64,000 bases of DNA from Bacteroidaceae bacterium (GTDB lineage Bacteria; Bacteroidota; Bacteroidia; Bacteroidales; Bacteroidaceae), in assembly GCA_017427065.1 (NCBI GenBank), contig JAFRTL010000016.1, positions 248,001 to 312,000 on the forward strand, given 5' to 3'. Shown here piece after piece: positions 16,355 through 24,280 of the stretch (positions are counted from its first letter, which is position 1; each line of letters begins with the position of its first letter). The notes beneath the pieces were generated by a model. That model saw only the letters and a list, made by a program, of their open reading frames with translations, did no database searches and was not told where the DNA came from. Position numbers and translations under genes: made by a program.

Positions 16355-16855
16355 ATGAAGAAGTTATTATTAGTTGTTGTGATGCTGATTGGGTGCATTA
16401 CAACTCAGGCGCAGAAAAAGATCTCAGTTGAGGTGTCGGCAGGGGTGACTTACCCGATGAAAGAACAATTGGGTGATAAAGAGGTAGGACCTGCATTTGC
16501 ACTGGAAGGTCGCTACAATGTGGGAGGCGGATTGGATGTTGGCTTACAGGCTTACTACGGCGATGTGCTTAATAGCTATGGCAGTTCAAAGGTGCACCAC
16601 AAATCTATTGCTGGTTTGGCGGTGGCTGATTACAACATCGGATTGGCATCGTCTTTTACTCCATTCATCGGGGCTGGTGTGGGCTATGGCGGTTTTATAG
16701 AATCTTATAAAGATGCAGAAGAAAAAACAAAAGGTATGCACTATATGGCTCGCATAGGTGTAGAACACAAAAGCCACGTGAGATTGACACTTTACGGACG
16801 TATGGGTAAGGAGCACTTTGCATCCTATGGCGTCTCAATTGGATACGCGTTTTAA
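16355..16855 (+). CDS. Small outer-membrane beta-barrel protein
   Basis: A 166-residue protein with a clear signal peptide (hydrophobic to residue 17, TQA-Q cleavage) followed by alternating hydrophobic strands with glycine and aromatic ends, closing in VSIGYAF, a typical barrel C-terminus with a terminal phenylalanine. It resembles the OMP_b-brl/porin-like small barrels of Bacteroidetes. Its stop overlaps the start of the GT4 gene by one base, so it is in the same operon; it could be an outer-membrane component of glycan export, but there is no direct evidence. Confidence 0.75.
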   Translation: MKKLLLVVVMLIGCITTQAQKKISVEVSAGVTYPMKEQLGDKEVGPAFALEGRYNVGGGLDVGLQAYYGDVLNSYGSSKVHHKSIAGLAVADYNIGLASSFTPFIGAGVGYGGFIESYKDAEEKTKGMHYMARIGVEHKSHVRLTLYGRMGKEHFASYGVSIGYAF

Positions 16856-17994
16856 TGAAAAAGGTTTTACGCATATCGACCATTCCGTTGTCACTGGACA
16901 TACTGCTGAAGGGGCAACTGAAGATGCTGGCGGAGCACTATGAGGTGGTGGCGGTGTCATCACCAGGGCCGGAGCTGCAAAAGGTGGCAGAAAGGGAAGG
17001 GGTGCGGACCGTGGAATTGCCCATGGAGCGCCGTATCTCTTTGTGGAAGGACTTGGTGGCGCTGATACGGATGATCCGACTCTTCCGCAAGGAGAAACCG
17101 GACATGGTGCATTCACTGACACCCAAGGCGGGACTGCTTTCGATGCTGGCGGGTTGGATTTGTCGGGTGCCTGTGCGGATGCATTTGTTCACCGGGCTGG
17201 TATTCCCTTCGACTACGGGTTGGAAGCAGAAGTTGCTGATACTGACGGATAAACTGACCTGTGCCTGTGCCACTTACGTGAATCCGGAAGGATTGGGTGT
17301 GAAACGTGATTTGGAACGTTATCACATCACTAGTAAGCCGTTGCACATCATAGGCAATGGCAATATCAACGGGATAGATATGGTGTATTATAGTCGCTCG
17401 GAGGAGGTACTGGAGAAGGCAGCAGCCATCCGTGAGGAAGGGAGTTTTACCTTTTGCTTCGTGGGACGCATGGTGGGTGATAAAGGCATCAACGAGTTGG
17501 TCAGTGCGTTTAAGGAGGTATATTCCAAACATCCGGAAGCACGATTGGTATTGGTAGGACCATTTGAGGAGCAGTTGGATCCAGTGCTGCCTGAGACGAA
17601 GGAAGAGATTCTGCACCATGCAGGTATCCGCTTCATGGGGTGGCAGAACGATGTGCGACCTTTCTTGGCTGCTGCAGATGTGTTCGTCTTCCCCAGCTAT
17701 CGCGAGGGATTCCCGAACGTGGTGATGCAGGCAGGGGCATTCGACTTGCCGTGTATTGTTACGGATATCAACGGGTGTAACGAAATCATTGTACCTGATG
17801 AGAATGGTGTGATTATCCCTCCGAAGGACAAGGAGGCTTTGCAGGTAGCCATGCTGCGCCTCATGGAGCATCCCGAAGAGCGAGAACACTTGGCAGGCAA
17901 TACCCGACGGATGATTGAGGAGCGGTATGAGCAACAGAGGCTTTGGAAGGAGATTGCGAAGACTTATGAGGTATTATTGAACATTGAACATTGA
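16855..17994 (+). CDS. Glycosyltransferase family 4, CapM/PglA-like
   Basis: A 379-residue GT-B transferase. The N-terminal half includes the HSLTPKAGLLSMLAG segment known from enzymes that act first on undecaprenyl-diphosphate sugars (WbpT/PglA/CapM group). The C-terminal donor site has FVGRMVGDKGI near 203 and the YREGFPNVVMQAGA block near 282-296; the second position of the usual EX7E is Gln here. The end (LLNIEH, TGA) is read from ATTGAAC heptamers. It sits just ahead of an acyltransferase and a phosphoglycosyl transferase, so it may add the second sugar of the repeat unit. Confidence 0.88.
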   Translation: MKKVLRISTIPLSLDILLKGQLKMLAEHYEVVAVSSPGPELQKVAEREGVRTVELPMERRISLWKDLVALIRMIRLFRKEKPDMVHSLTPKAGLLSMLAGWICRVPVRMHLFTGLVFPSTTGWKQKLLILTDKLTCACATYVNPEGLGVKRDLERYHITSKPLHIIGNGNINGIDMVYYSRSEEVLEKAAAIREEGSFTFCFVGRMVGDKGINELVSAFKEVYSKHPEARLVLVGPFEEQLDPVLPETKEEILHHAGIRFMGWQNDVRPFLAAADVFVFPSYREGFPNVVMQAGAFDLPCIVTDINGCNEIIVPDENGVIIPPKDKEALQVAMLRLMEHPEEREHLAGNTRRMIEERYEQQRLWKEIAKTYEVLLNIEH

Positions 17995-18006
17995 GCATTG
18001 AACATT
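17976..18006. repeat. Left 31-bp arm framing the four-helix-bundle gene
   Basis: ATTGAAC, ATTGAAC, ATTGAGC, ATTGAAC, ATT. This is an exact reverse complement of 18382-18412. It contains the stop codon of the preceding GT4 gene. Confidence 0.9.
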
Positions 18007-18026
18007 GATTATTTAAAGTTTGTATT

Positions 18027-18383
18027 ATGAACACAAATAACGCGATATTGATTGAAAGTAAGAAGTTTGCTATACGAATTATTAATTTGAATAAGTACTT
18101 GACAAATGAGAAAAAAGAAATGGTTTTGTCAAAGCAACTTCTAAGGAGTGGGACAAGTATAGGGGCAAATGCTCGTGAAAGTATCAATGCTCAAAGCACA
18201 ATGGACTTTGTTCATAAACTTAACATAGCATTAAAAGAAAGTAACGAAACAGAATATTGGCTTGAACTATTACATGAAACAGGTTATTTGGATGAGCAAC
18301 AGTTTATTTCTATTTACGATGATTGTAGCAAAATCGTTGGTATTTTGACAAAAATCATCAAGACCTGTAAAGAAAAGTCATAA
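18027..18383 (+). CDS. Four-helix bundle protein (23S rRNA intervening-sequence protein family)
   Basis: A 118-residue all-helical protein that matches the TIGR02436/S23 family: KKFAIRIINLNKYL, SKQLLRSGTSIGANARES and the FVHKLNIALKESNETEYWLELL helix are diagnostic. Family members were first seen encoded by intervening sequences in 23S rRNA genes and are now found scattered in Bacteroidetes; their role is unknown, although some relatives are DGR accessory proteins. Here the gene is inserted between two glycan genes and is framed by 31-bp perfect inverted repeats made of heptamers; its stop codon lies in the right arm. AT-rich compared with its neighbours. Probably not part of the glycan pathway. 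Confidence 0.88.
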   Translation: MNTNNAILIESKKFAIRIINLNKYLTNEKKEMVLSKQLLRSGTSIGANARESINAQSTMDFVHKLNIALKESNETEYWLELLHETGYLDEQQFISIYDDCSKIVGILTKIIKTCKEKS

Positions 18384-18412
18384 TGTTCAATGCTCAATGT
18401 TCAATGTTCAAT
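18382..18412. repeat. Right 31-bp arm framing the four-helix-bundle gene
   Basis: Exact reverse complement of 17976-18006. It contains ATG triplets that overlap the start region of the next gene. Confidence 0.9.
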
Positions 18413-18424
18413 AAAAAAGAAAAA

Positions 18425-19012
18425 ATGTTTTTATACGGAGCTGGCGGACATGCCAAGGTAATAAAGGAAATCCTGGAGGCACAGGGAATCGTGGTGGAGG
18501 GTATTATCGACGATAACCCTGTACTGAACGACTTCATGGGTATGCCGGTACGTCATCAGATGATCGATGTGAAGGAGGTCATCGTGAGCATCGGGTATAA
18601 TAATGTGCGTCGTAAAGTGGCGGAACGCATCGCTTCAGAGGTGTCATTCGGCACAGCTGTGCATCCTAGGGCCATCGTTTCGCCTTCTGCCACGTTGGGC
18701 GAGGGTACGGTGGTGATGCAAGGGGCTATCATCCAGGTGGAGACGAAGGTGGGGAAGCACTGCATCGTGAATACGGGGGCTTCCATTGACCATGAGTGTG
18801 TGTTGGGCGACTATGTGCATGTGTCACCTCATGCTACGCTGTGCGGTGATGTGCAGATTGGAGAAGGTACCTGGATAGGTGCTGGGGCTGTTGTGATTCC
18901 TGGCGTGCGCATCGGGAAGTGGTGTGTGATAGGGGCTGGTAGCGTGGTGCTGCGTGATGTTCCCGACAATGTGGTGGCTGTTGGAACGCCTTGCAATATT
19001 GTGAAGCGATGA
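18425..19012 (+). CDS. NeuD/PglD-like sugar O- or N-acyltransferase
   Basis: A 195-residue acyltransferase. The N-terminal part is the small Rossmann-like PglD domain (FLYGAGGHAKVI) and the C-terminal part is a left-handed beta-helix of hexapeptide repeats (for example VHPRAIVSPSATLGEGTVVMQGA), ending in the GVRIGKWCVIGAGSVVLRDV loop; H near 121 in INTGASIDHEC is the expected catalytic base. PglD acetylates a UDP-4-amino sugar and NeuD acetylates sialic acid. I start at the ATG at 18425; an in-frame ATG at 18383 lies inside the repeat and would add 14 repeat-coded residues. A PglC-like transferase is two genes downstream, which makes a PglD-type role plausible, though no 4-aminotransferase is in the window. 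Confidence 0.85.
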   Translation: MFLYGAGGHAKVIKEILEAQGIVVEGIIDDNPVLNDFMGMPVRHQMIDVKEVIVSIGYNNVRRKVAERIASEVSFGTAVHPRAIVSPSATLGEGTVVMQGAIIQVETKVGKHCIVNTGASIDHECVLGDYVHVSPHATLCGDVQIGEGTWIGAGAVVIPGVRIGKWCVIGAGSVVLRDVPDNVVAVGTPCNIVKR

Positions 19013-19764
19013 TGGGACTGATTTCGACATTGGTGACAAATCCGCTGACCTACATCCTGGCTTTTCTGGTGCTAGGTTTATTGCTGAAGCCTAAGTTTTG
19101 GAAAAGGGGGTGCTATATCGTCAGTGTGGTACTGCTGTTGCTGTTCACTAATGCTTCGTTGCTGGACTATGTCTCTGAAAAATGGTATGGAAAATATGAC
19201 CAACCGTTGCCTATAGGAAAGACCTATGAATATGGCATCGTTTTGGGTGGTTATAGCAATTGGGACTGGAAGCATGAGCGACCAGAATTTAGTGAGATAG
19301 CTGACCGACTCTTGGAGGGGGTACAGCTACATGCGAAGGGTATTGTGCGTAAGTTGGTCATAGCTTCCGATGGGTCGGTGATACAGCGTGAAGGAGATGC
19401 CATTTCGGGTAATCCGCAGGGCATGAAAGTCTACCTGATGAATATGGGCATACCTTCAGAGGATATTATCATAGAGCCGAAGGCCAATAATACACATGAG
19501 AATGCTACATTGACACTCGAACTGATCGGGGAGGAGTTGCGGAATAAACCTTCAGTTATCATCACGTCGAGCATCCATGTGCCTCGGAGTGTGTTGGCTT
19601 TCGAGCAAGTGGGGTTACATCCCGATGTGTATATGACGGATTTACCGACGGAGATAGACAAGGCGCGGTTTAGCATTCTGCCTAGACTCAGCGTGATTAT
19701 CGGTTGGCGGGCGTTGCTGCATGAGATGGTGGGCTACGTGGCTTATAAGTATATGTATGAATAA
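19009..19764 (+). CDS. YdcF/ElyC-like membrane protein (DUF218)
   Basis: A 251-residue protein with two N-terminal membrane segments (about 10-27 and 33-50) and a DUF218 domain: YGIVLGGYS, KLVIASDGSV, and NNTHENATLT followed by IITSSIHVPRS. The family includes E. coli ElyC and SanA, linked to envelope polysaccharide and lipid-carrier recycling. Its start overlaps the acyltransferase stop by four bases and its end overlaps the phosphoglycosyl transferase start, so it is translated with them. A role in undecaprenyl-linked glycan assembly is an inference from context. Confidence 0.85.
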   Translation: MMGLISTLVTNPLTYILAFLVLGLLLKPKFWKRGCYIVSVVLLLLFTNASLLDYVSEKWYGKYDQPLPIGKTYEYGIVLGGYSNWDWKHERPEFSEIADRLLEGVQLHAKGIVRKLVIASDGSVIQREGDAISGNPQGMKVYLMNMGIPSEDIIIEPKANNTHENATLTLELIGEELRNKPSVIITSSIHVPRSVLAFEQVGLHPDVYMTDLPTEIDKARFSILPRLSVIIGWRALLHEMVGYVAYKYMYE

Positions 19765-20380
19765 AGACGGAATATATAACAGGTATGTGAAGCGGGCATT
19801 GGACCTGCTGTTGGGAGGCATCGCTTTCGTGATCGCATCGCCTTTCTTGTTGCTGGCGATGGCTTTGCTGAAGGTGGCCAATAAGGGGGCTGGGGTGTTC
19901 TTCCTCCAAGCGCGTCCAGGACTGCATGGGAAGATTTTCCATATCATCAAGTTCAAGACCATGACGGATGAACGGGATGTGAATGGAGAGTTGCTTCCTG
20001 ATGAGCAGCGTCTGACGAAGGTAGGGCGTTTTATCCGCTCGACGTCCATTGATGAGTTACCGCAGCTTTTCAATGTGATTAAAGGGGATATGTCATTGAT
20101 TGGCCCACGTCCACTGTTGGTGGAATACCTGCCGCTATATAGTAAGGAGCAAGCCCGTAGGCATGACGTCCGACCGGGAATTTCTGGTTGGGCACAGGCA
20201 CATGGACGAAATGCGTTGAGCTGGCAGAAGAAGTTTGAATTGGATGTGTGGTATGTGGATCATGTGTCGTTCTGGGTGGATGTACAGGTGATTCTACTGA
20301 CGATAAAAAGTGTATTGATGCGTAGCGACATTTCGCATGAGGGAGAGGCTACGATGTCAAAATTTGATGGAAACAACTGA
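19757..20380 (+). CDS. Small phosphoglycosyl transferase (PglC-like initiating enzyme)
   Basis: A 207-residue monotopic enzyme that moves a sugar-1-phosphate from a UDP sugar to undecaprenyl phosphate, the first membrane step of glycan assembly. A re-entrant hydrophobic helix spans about 17-40; the family motif FKTMTDERD lies at 66-74, and the catalytic dyad D99-E100 in SIDELPQL matches the D93-E94 dyad of Campylobacter PglC; GPRPLLVEYL follows. The start at 19757 is inside the end of the YdcF-like gene; an upstream in-frame ATG at 19721 would be deeper in that gene. It is the likely initiating transferase of the locus. Confidence 0.92.
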   Translation: MNKDGIYNRYVKRALDLLLGGIAFVIASPFLLLAMALLKVANKGAGVFFLQARPGLHGKIFHIIKFKTMTDERDVNGELLPDEQRLTKVGRFIRSTSIDELPQLFNVIKGDMSLIGPRPLLVEYLPLYSKEQARRHDVRPGISGWAQAHGRNALSWQKKFELDVWYVDHVSFWVDVQVILLTIKSVLMRSDISHEGEATMSKFDGNN

Positions 20381-20829
20381 TGATAAGGGAAGTAAATACG
20401 GTACAGTATGTGTCGATGCTCCGCTCATTGGTGGAGGAGGGAAAGGATGTGTCACTGCTCATCTCGGGTAGTAGCATGACGCCTTTCTTGGTGCATCATC
20501 GGGACACGATTCTCTTTGGGCAACCGAACCGAGAATTGCGGAAGGGGGATATGGTGTTCTACCAGCGTCAGAATGGGCAGTTCGTGATGCACCGTATCTA
20601 TAAGGTAAAGCCTGAAGGGTATTACATCGTGGGTGATGCCCAGACGGAGATAGAAGGTCCCATTAAGCGCGACCAGATCTTTGCGTTGGTAAAGAAGGCA
20701 CAGCGCAAGGGGAAGTGGATCGGTCCGGAGAACTTCTGGTGGAAGTTCTTCGAGAAGGTGTGGATAAATATGGTGCCAATTAGGCCGCTTGTTAGGAAAA
20801 TGTATGGATTATTGAAAATTGAGAATTGA
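20380..20829 (+). CDS. S24/S26 signal-peptidase-like protein
   Basis: A 149-residue protein. SGSSMTPF at 29-36 is the nucleophile motif (Ser32), GDMVFY at 56-61 and VMHRIYKV at 69-76 follow; the histidine at 71 replaces the lysine of bacterial type I signal peptidases, as in the SipW/ER type. GDAQTE near 85 could give the acidic residue. No N-terminal transmembrane anchor is visible, which is unusual for a signal peptidase. It starts on the last base of the phosphoglycosyl transferase stop and ends in repeat-coded LLKIEN. Small S24/S26 proteins of this type often stand near ABC transporters in Bacteroidetes; an ABC transporter follows here. Confidence 0.75.
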   Translation: MIREVNTVQYVSMLRSLVEEGKDVSLLISGSSMTPFLVHHRDTILFGQPNRELRKGDMVFYQRQNGQFVMHRIYKVKPEGYYIVGDAQTEIEGPIKRDQIFALVKKAQRKGKWIGPENFWWKFFEKVWINMVPIRPLVRKMYGLLKIEN

Positions 20830-20985
20830 GAATTGAGGATTGAGGATTACGTTCCGTGAAGTTCAGCGGCGTCTCAGCATAGCACAAGCAAACTTGGCTC
20901 TGCGTTCGACTTGCACGAACATTACGGCTTCGCCGTTCCCATCCGGATGGATAATTTTCAATTCTCAATTCTCAATCCTCAATTA
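20811..20985. repeat. Large composite hairpin element between the S26-like and ABC genes
   Basis: Left arm of ATTGAGA/ATTGAGG units (20811-20848), a CTCAGCATAG...AAGCAAACTTGG...TTGCACGAAC core (about 20872-20920), ACGGCTTCGCCGT, CCATCCGGATGG at 20939-20950, and a right arm of TCTCAAT/CCTCAAT units (20953-20984). The arms are complementary over more than 30 bases. Confidence 0.85.
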
Positions 20986-21000
20986 TAAAAATAAAAAAAC

Positions 21001-22791
21001 GTGAACGAAGATCAAGAACCGAAAATAAATAAAACGGCGTTTGAGTCGCTGGAGACTTTGTACCGTAGGTGGAAAGATGGCACTTTCATGGAAATCATTG
21101 ATGACTGGAAGTGGATCTTTGGGTATAGCCTGAGGTATAAGTGGATTATTGCTTATTCGCTTTTCCTAGGTATATTGAGTACTACGCTGGGACTGGTGGG
21201 TAGTGTGATCAATAAGTACCTGATTGATATCATTACGGGGTATCAGACGGATAAGTTGTGGATACTGATTACCTTGGGTATCGTCAATCTGGTTTTGGGA
21301 CTGGTCATCAGTCCGATTATGGGACGTATCAACCTGAAAATCAGTATTTACCTGAACAATGATATCCAGTCTGACTTGTTCGACAAGATCATTGACTCTG
21401 ACTGGGGGGAACTGAATAAATATACGCATGGTGATGTATTGAATCGATTCACGGGGGATGCGGGGTCGGTGAGTGGTAATGCCATCGGGTGGCTGCCTTC
21501 TATCGTGATTTCGATTTACCAGTTCATCGCGACGTTCCTCCTGATCATGCATTACAATACGGTGATGGCGCTCCTCGCTTTTGCCAGCGCGCCATTTACC
21601 TTGATTGCTGCGAAATTCATCATCAAGAAACAGCGTGAATATGCGAAGAAGGTGCGTGAGATGAGTTCGCAGGTAATGACCTTCCAAGTGGAGACGTTCT
21701 ACAATCTGGATACCATCAAGTCGTTTGGCATCGCCGATCAGTACAGTCGCAAGCTGAAGTGGTGGCAACGGGCGTTTAAGGATATCCAGTTGAAATACAA
21801 CATGTTTACCATCAAGACGGGACTATATATGTCATCGGTGGGTACGTTGGTATCGGCTACAGCCTTCGGTTATTGTTTGTGGCTGTTGTGGACGCACCAG
21901 ATCACCTATGGTACCATGATGCTGTTCTTGCAGCAGCGTGGGGCGTTGTCGGGAGCGTTCAGCAATCTGATCGGTCTGGTGCCCAACTTCCTAAATAGTT
22001 CGGTGTCTGCCCACCGTATCCGTGAGATCGTGCAGCTGCCGAAGGAGGTCCATATCCCGAAGAGCTCGGAATTGGATCAGTACATCGAACAGGGTTTCAG
22101 TGTGAAGTTGAACGATGTGAACTTTGCTTATGTGGAGGATAAACGCGTGATCACCAACTCTGATTTCGAGGCAAATCCTGGGGAGATCGTAGCACTGGTT
22201 GGTCCTTCGGGTGAGGGTAAGACGACCATGCTACGCCTGATTTTAGGTTTGATACATCCTGAAACAGGCGAGGCAGAGATAGAGACGCGCTTTGGGGTAT
22301 CTGTGCCGATGAATGCAGATACACGTCACTTGTTCTCTTACGTGCCACAGGGTAACTCCATCCTTTCAGGCACCATCGCAGAGAATATGCGCATGGCGAA
22401 GGAGGATGCTACCGATGAGGAGATTGTGGAAGCGCTGAAGGTGGCGTGTGCCTGGGATTTCGTTCAAAAGACGCCAGAGGGTATCAATACGAAGATAGGG
22501 GAGCGTGGACGTGGATTCTCCGAGGGACAGGCACAACGCATCGCCATTGCCCGTGCCGTACTTCGTGATGCGCCTATCCTTCTGCTGGATGAAGCTACTT
22601 CTGCCCTGGATGTCACGACTGAGCGTATGGTGCTGCGTAATATCATCCAGCAGCATCCCAACAAGACGTGCATCGTGACCACGCACCGTCCTACGGTACT
22701 GAATATGTGCAAGCGTGTGTATCGTGTGATGGAGACGAAGGTGACGGAGCTGAGTGAGGAAGAGAGTAGCAAAATGGCGATAGACTTCTAA
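21001..22791 (+). CDS. ABC half-transporter (permease-ATPase fusion)
   Basis: A 596-residue type IV exporter-like protein: six membrane helices in the first ~330 residues, then the ATPase with Walker A GPSGEGKT at 401-408, signature FSEGQ near 506, Walker B ILLLDEA near 526 and the switch histidine in TTHRP. It starts with GTG directly after a repeat element; a later ATG at 21088 is possible but would remove the conserved elbow region. By position after a PglC-like transferase it could flip a lipid-linked glycan, as PglK does; export of a peptide with the neighbouring S26-like protein is the alternative. Confidence 0.88.
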   Translation: MNEDQEPKINKTAFESLETLYRRWKDGTFMEIIDDWKWIFGYSLRYKWIIAYSLFLGILSTTLGLVGSVINKYLIDIITGYQTDKLWILITLGIVNLVLGLVISPIMGRINLKISIYLNNDIQSDLFDKIIDSDWGELNKYTHGDVLNRFTGDAGSVSGNAIGWLPSIVISIYQFIATFLLIMHYNTVMALLAFASAPFTLIAAKFIIKKQREYAKKVREMSSQVMTFQVETFYNLDTIKSFGIADQYSRKLKWWQRAFKDIQLKYNMFTIKTGLYMSSVGTLVSATAFGYCLWLLWTHQITYGTMMLFLQQRGALSGAFSNLIGLVPNFLNSSVSAHRIREIVQLPKEVHIPKSSELDQYIEQGFSVKLNDVNFAYVEDKRVITNSDFEANPGEIVALVGPSGEGKTTMLRLILGLIHPETGEAEIETRFGVSVPMNADTRHLFSYVPQGNSILSGTIAENMRMAKEDATDEEIVEALKVACAWDFVQKTPEGINTKIGERGRGFSEGQAQRIAIARAVLRDAPILLLDEATSALDVTTERMVLRNIIQQHPNKTCIVTTHRPTVLNMCKRVYRVMETKVTELSEEESSKMAIDF

Positions 22792-22792
22792 G

Positions 22793-22894
22793 AAATTGAG
22801 AATTGAGGATTGAGGATTGAGAATTCACAATTGACAATTCACAATTACCATCCGGATGGCAAATTCTCAATTCTCAATTTTCAATTCTCAATTA
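22793..22894. repeat. Heptamer hairpin element with CCATCCGGATGG core
   Basis: ATTGAGA/ATTGAGG units and ATTCACA/ATTGACA variants (22795-22846), core CCATCCGGATGG at 22848-22859, then TCTCAAT/TTTCAAT units (22864-22894). Confidence 0.83.
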
Positions 22895-22901
22895 TTTGTG
22901 C

Positions 22902-22909
22902 TATTTTTG
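22902..22909 (+). promoter_or_regulatory. Putative -7 box for purU
   Basis: TATTTTTG matches TAnnTTTG, 31 bases before the ATG. No clean TTTG lies 19-20 bases upstream, where the repeat arm ends. Confidence 0.45.
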
Positions 22910-22940
22910 CAGCGTTTTTTAATTATTTTGAAAGTTTAGA

Positions 22941-23798
22941 ATGAAAAATACTGCCATTTTGTTGCTTCACTGCCCCGACAGACCGGGCATTATCTCGGAT
23001 GTGACGAATTTTATCACGGTGAATCAGGGGAATATCATTTATCTGGACCAGTACGTGGATCGCGTGGAGAATATCTTCTTTATGCGCATTGAGTGGGAAC
23101 TGGAGAAGTTTACCATCCCACGTGAGAAGATAGAGGATTTCTTTGGGACGCTCTATGGCCAGAAGTATGACATGCATTTCCGCCTGTATTTCTCGGATCA
23201 GAAGCCTAGGATGGCGATTTTTGTTTCTAAGATGTCACACTGTCTGTACGACCTGTTGGCACGTTTCAGTGCTGGGGAGTGGGATGTGGAGCTGCCACTG
23301 ATTATCAGCAACCATGAGGATATGCGTCCTGTGGCGGAAATGTTCGGTATTCCATATTATTGTCTGCCTATCACCAAGGAGAACAAGGCGGAACAGGAGG
23401 CGAAGGAGTTCCAACTGCTGCAGGAGCATGGGGTGACGTTTATCGTGTTGGCGCGTTATATGCAGGTGATCTCTGAAGAGATGATAGAGCATTACCGCCA
23501 TAAGATCATCAACATCCATCACTCGTTCCTCCCTGCCTTTATCGGTGCGAAGCCTTACCATGCTGCCTTCGAGCGTGGCGTGAAGATCATCGGTGCCACA
23601 GCACACTACATCACCATGGAACTGGATGCTGGTCCGATCATCGAGCAGGATGTGGTGCGCATCACGCATAAGGATACCATTGAGACATTGGTCAATAAGG
23701 GTAAGGACCTCGAAAAGATTGTACTCTCGCGTGCCGTGCAAAAGCATATTGAGCGCAAGATTCTGACGTATAAGAATAAGACGGTGATATTTAATTAA
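22941..23798 (+). CDS. purU: Formyltetrahydrofolate deformylase
   Basis: Hydrolyses 10-formyl-tetrahydrofolate to formate and tetrahydrofolate, which feeds purine synthesis and balances C1 units. 285 residues, the normal length. The N-terminal ACT domain covers about 1-80 (AILLLHCPDRPGIISDVTNF). The formyltransferase domain has LARYMQVIS, then NIHHSFLPAF with the catalytic His, and the Asp in LDAGPIIEQD. It is a housekeeping gene lodged between the ABC transporter and GtrA, each side separated by repeat elements, so it is probably transcribed from its own promoter. Confidence 0.95.
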   Translation: MKNTAILLLHCPDRPGIISDVTNFITVNQGNIIYLDQYVDRVENIFFMRIEWELEKFTIPREKIEDFFGTLYGQKYDMHFRLYFSDQKPRMAIFVSKMSHCLYDLLARFSAGEWDVELPLIISNHEDMRPVAEMFGIPYYCLPITKENKAEQEAKEFQLLQEHGVTFIVLARYMQVISEEMIEHYRHKIINIHHSFLPAFIGAKPYHAAFERGVKIIGATAHYITMELDAGPIIEQDVVRITHKDTIETLVNKGKDLEKIVLSRAVQKHIERKILTYKNKTVIFN

Positions 23799-23800
23799 CA

Positions 23801-23910
23801 TTACGGCTTGCGCCGTGATTCTCGGCTGCACCTCAGCAAATTAAAGCAAGCTTTATTTGCGTTCGGTTTGCACGAGAATTGAACATTGAGAATTGAACAT
23901 TGAACATTAA
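23801..23910. repeat. Composite repeat between purU and gtrA-like gene
   Basis: ACGGCTTGCGCCGT palindrome, CTCAGCAAATTAAAGCAAGC core with TTTGCACGAG, then ATTGAAC/ATTGAGA units (23876-23909). Only one orientation of heptamers is present. The last unit supplies the TTG used as start by the next gene. Confidence 0.75.
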
Positions 23911-24280
23911 TAGGGGTATTATATTAGAGGCATTGCGTTTCGGGATAGTTGGTTTGATAGCTTTTGTGATTCACTATGCTATCTATTGGGTATTGCTGCA
24001 TTGGATTAATGTGAATGTGGCCTACACGATAGGGTATGCATTGAGCTTCGTCTGCAATTTCTTTTTGACATCCTATTTTACGTTTAAGTCTAATGCTACA
24101 TTAAAGCGTGGGATGGGTTTTTGCTCGGCGCATCTGACGAATTATCTGTTATCCATTGGGCTCCTTAATCTCTTTTTATGGTTGGGTGTGAAGGCAGAAT
24201 GGGCGCCTATTCCAGTGCTTATGATTGCGGCACCAGTTAATTTTCTATTGATTCGTTTGGTTTTCAAGAAGATGAAATGA
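23900..24280 (+). CDS. GtrA family membrane protein
   Basis: A 126-residue protein with four membrane helices (about 10-30, 38-60, 72-95, 100-120) and the family segments FGIVGLIAFVIHY and GYALSFVCNFFLTSYFTFK. GtrA proteins are thought to move polyprenyl-phosphate-linked sugars across the membrane. No ATG is available before the first helix; the first usable start is a TTG at 23900 that lies inside an ATTGAAC repeat unit. The end overlaps the next gene by four bases, so both are coupled. Confidence 0.87.
   Translation: MNINRGIILEALRFGIVGLIAFVIHYAIYWVLLHWINVNVAYTIGYALSFVCNFFLTSYFTFKSNATLKRGMGFCSAHLTNYLLSIGLLNLFLWLGVKAEWAPIPVLMIAAPVNFLLIRLVFKKMK

Noticed and set aside
17113-17934. 273-codon open frame on the - strand
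   Set aside because: Antisense to the GT4 gene, His/Gln-rich without domain features, a usual shadow of a G-rich coding strand.
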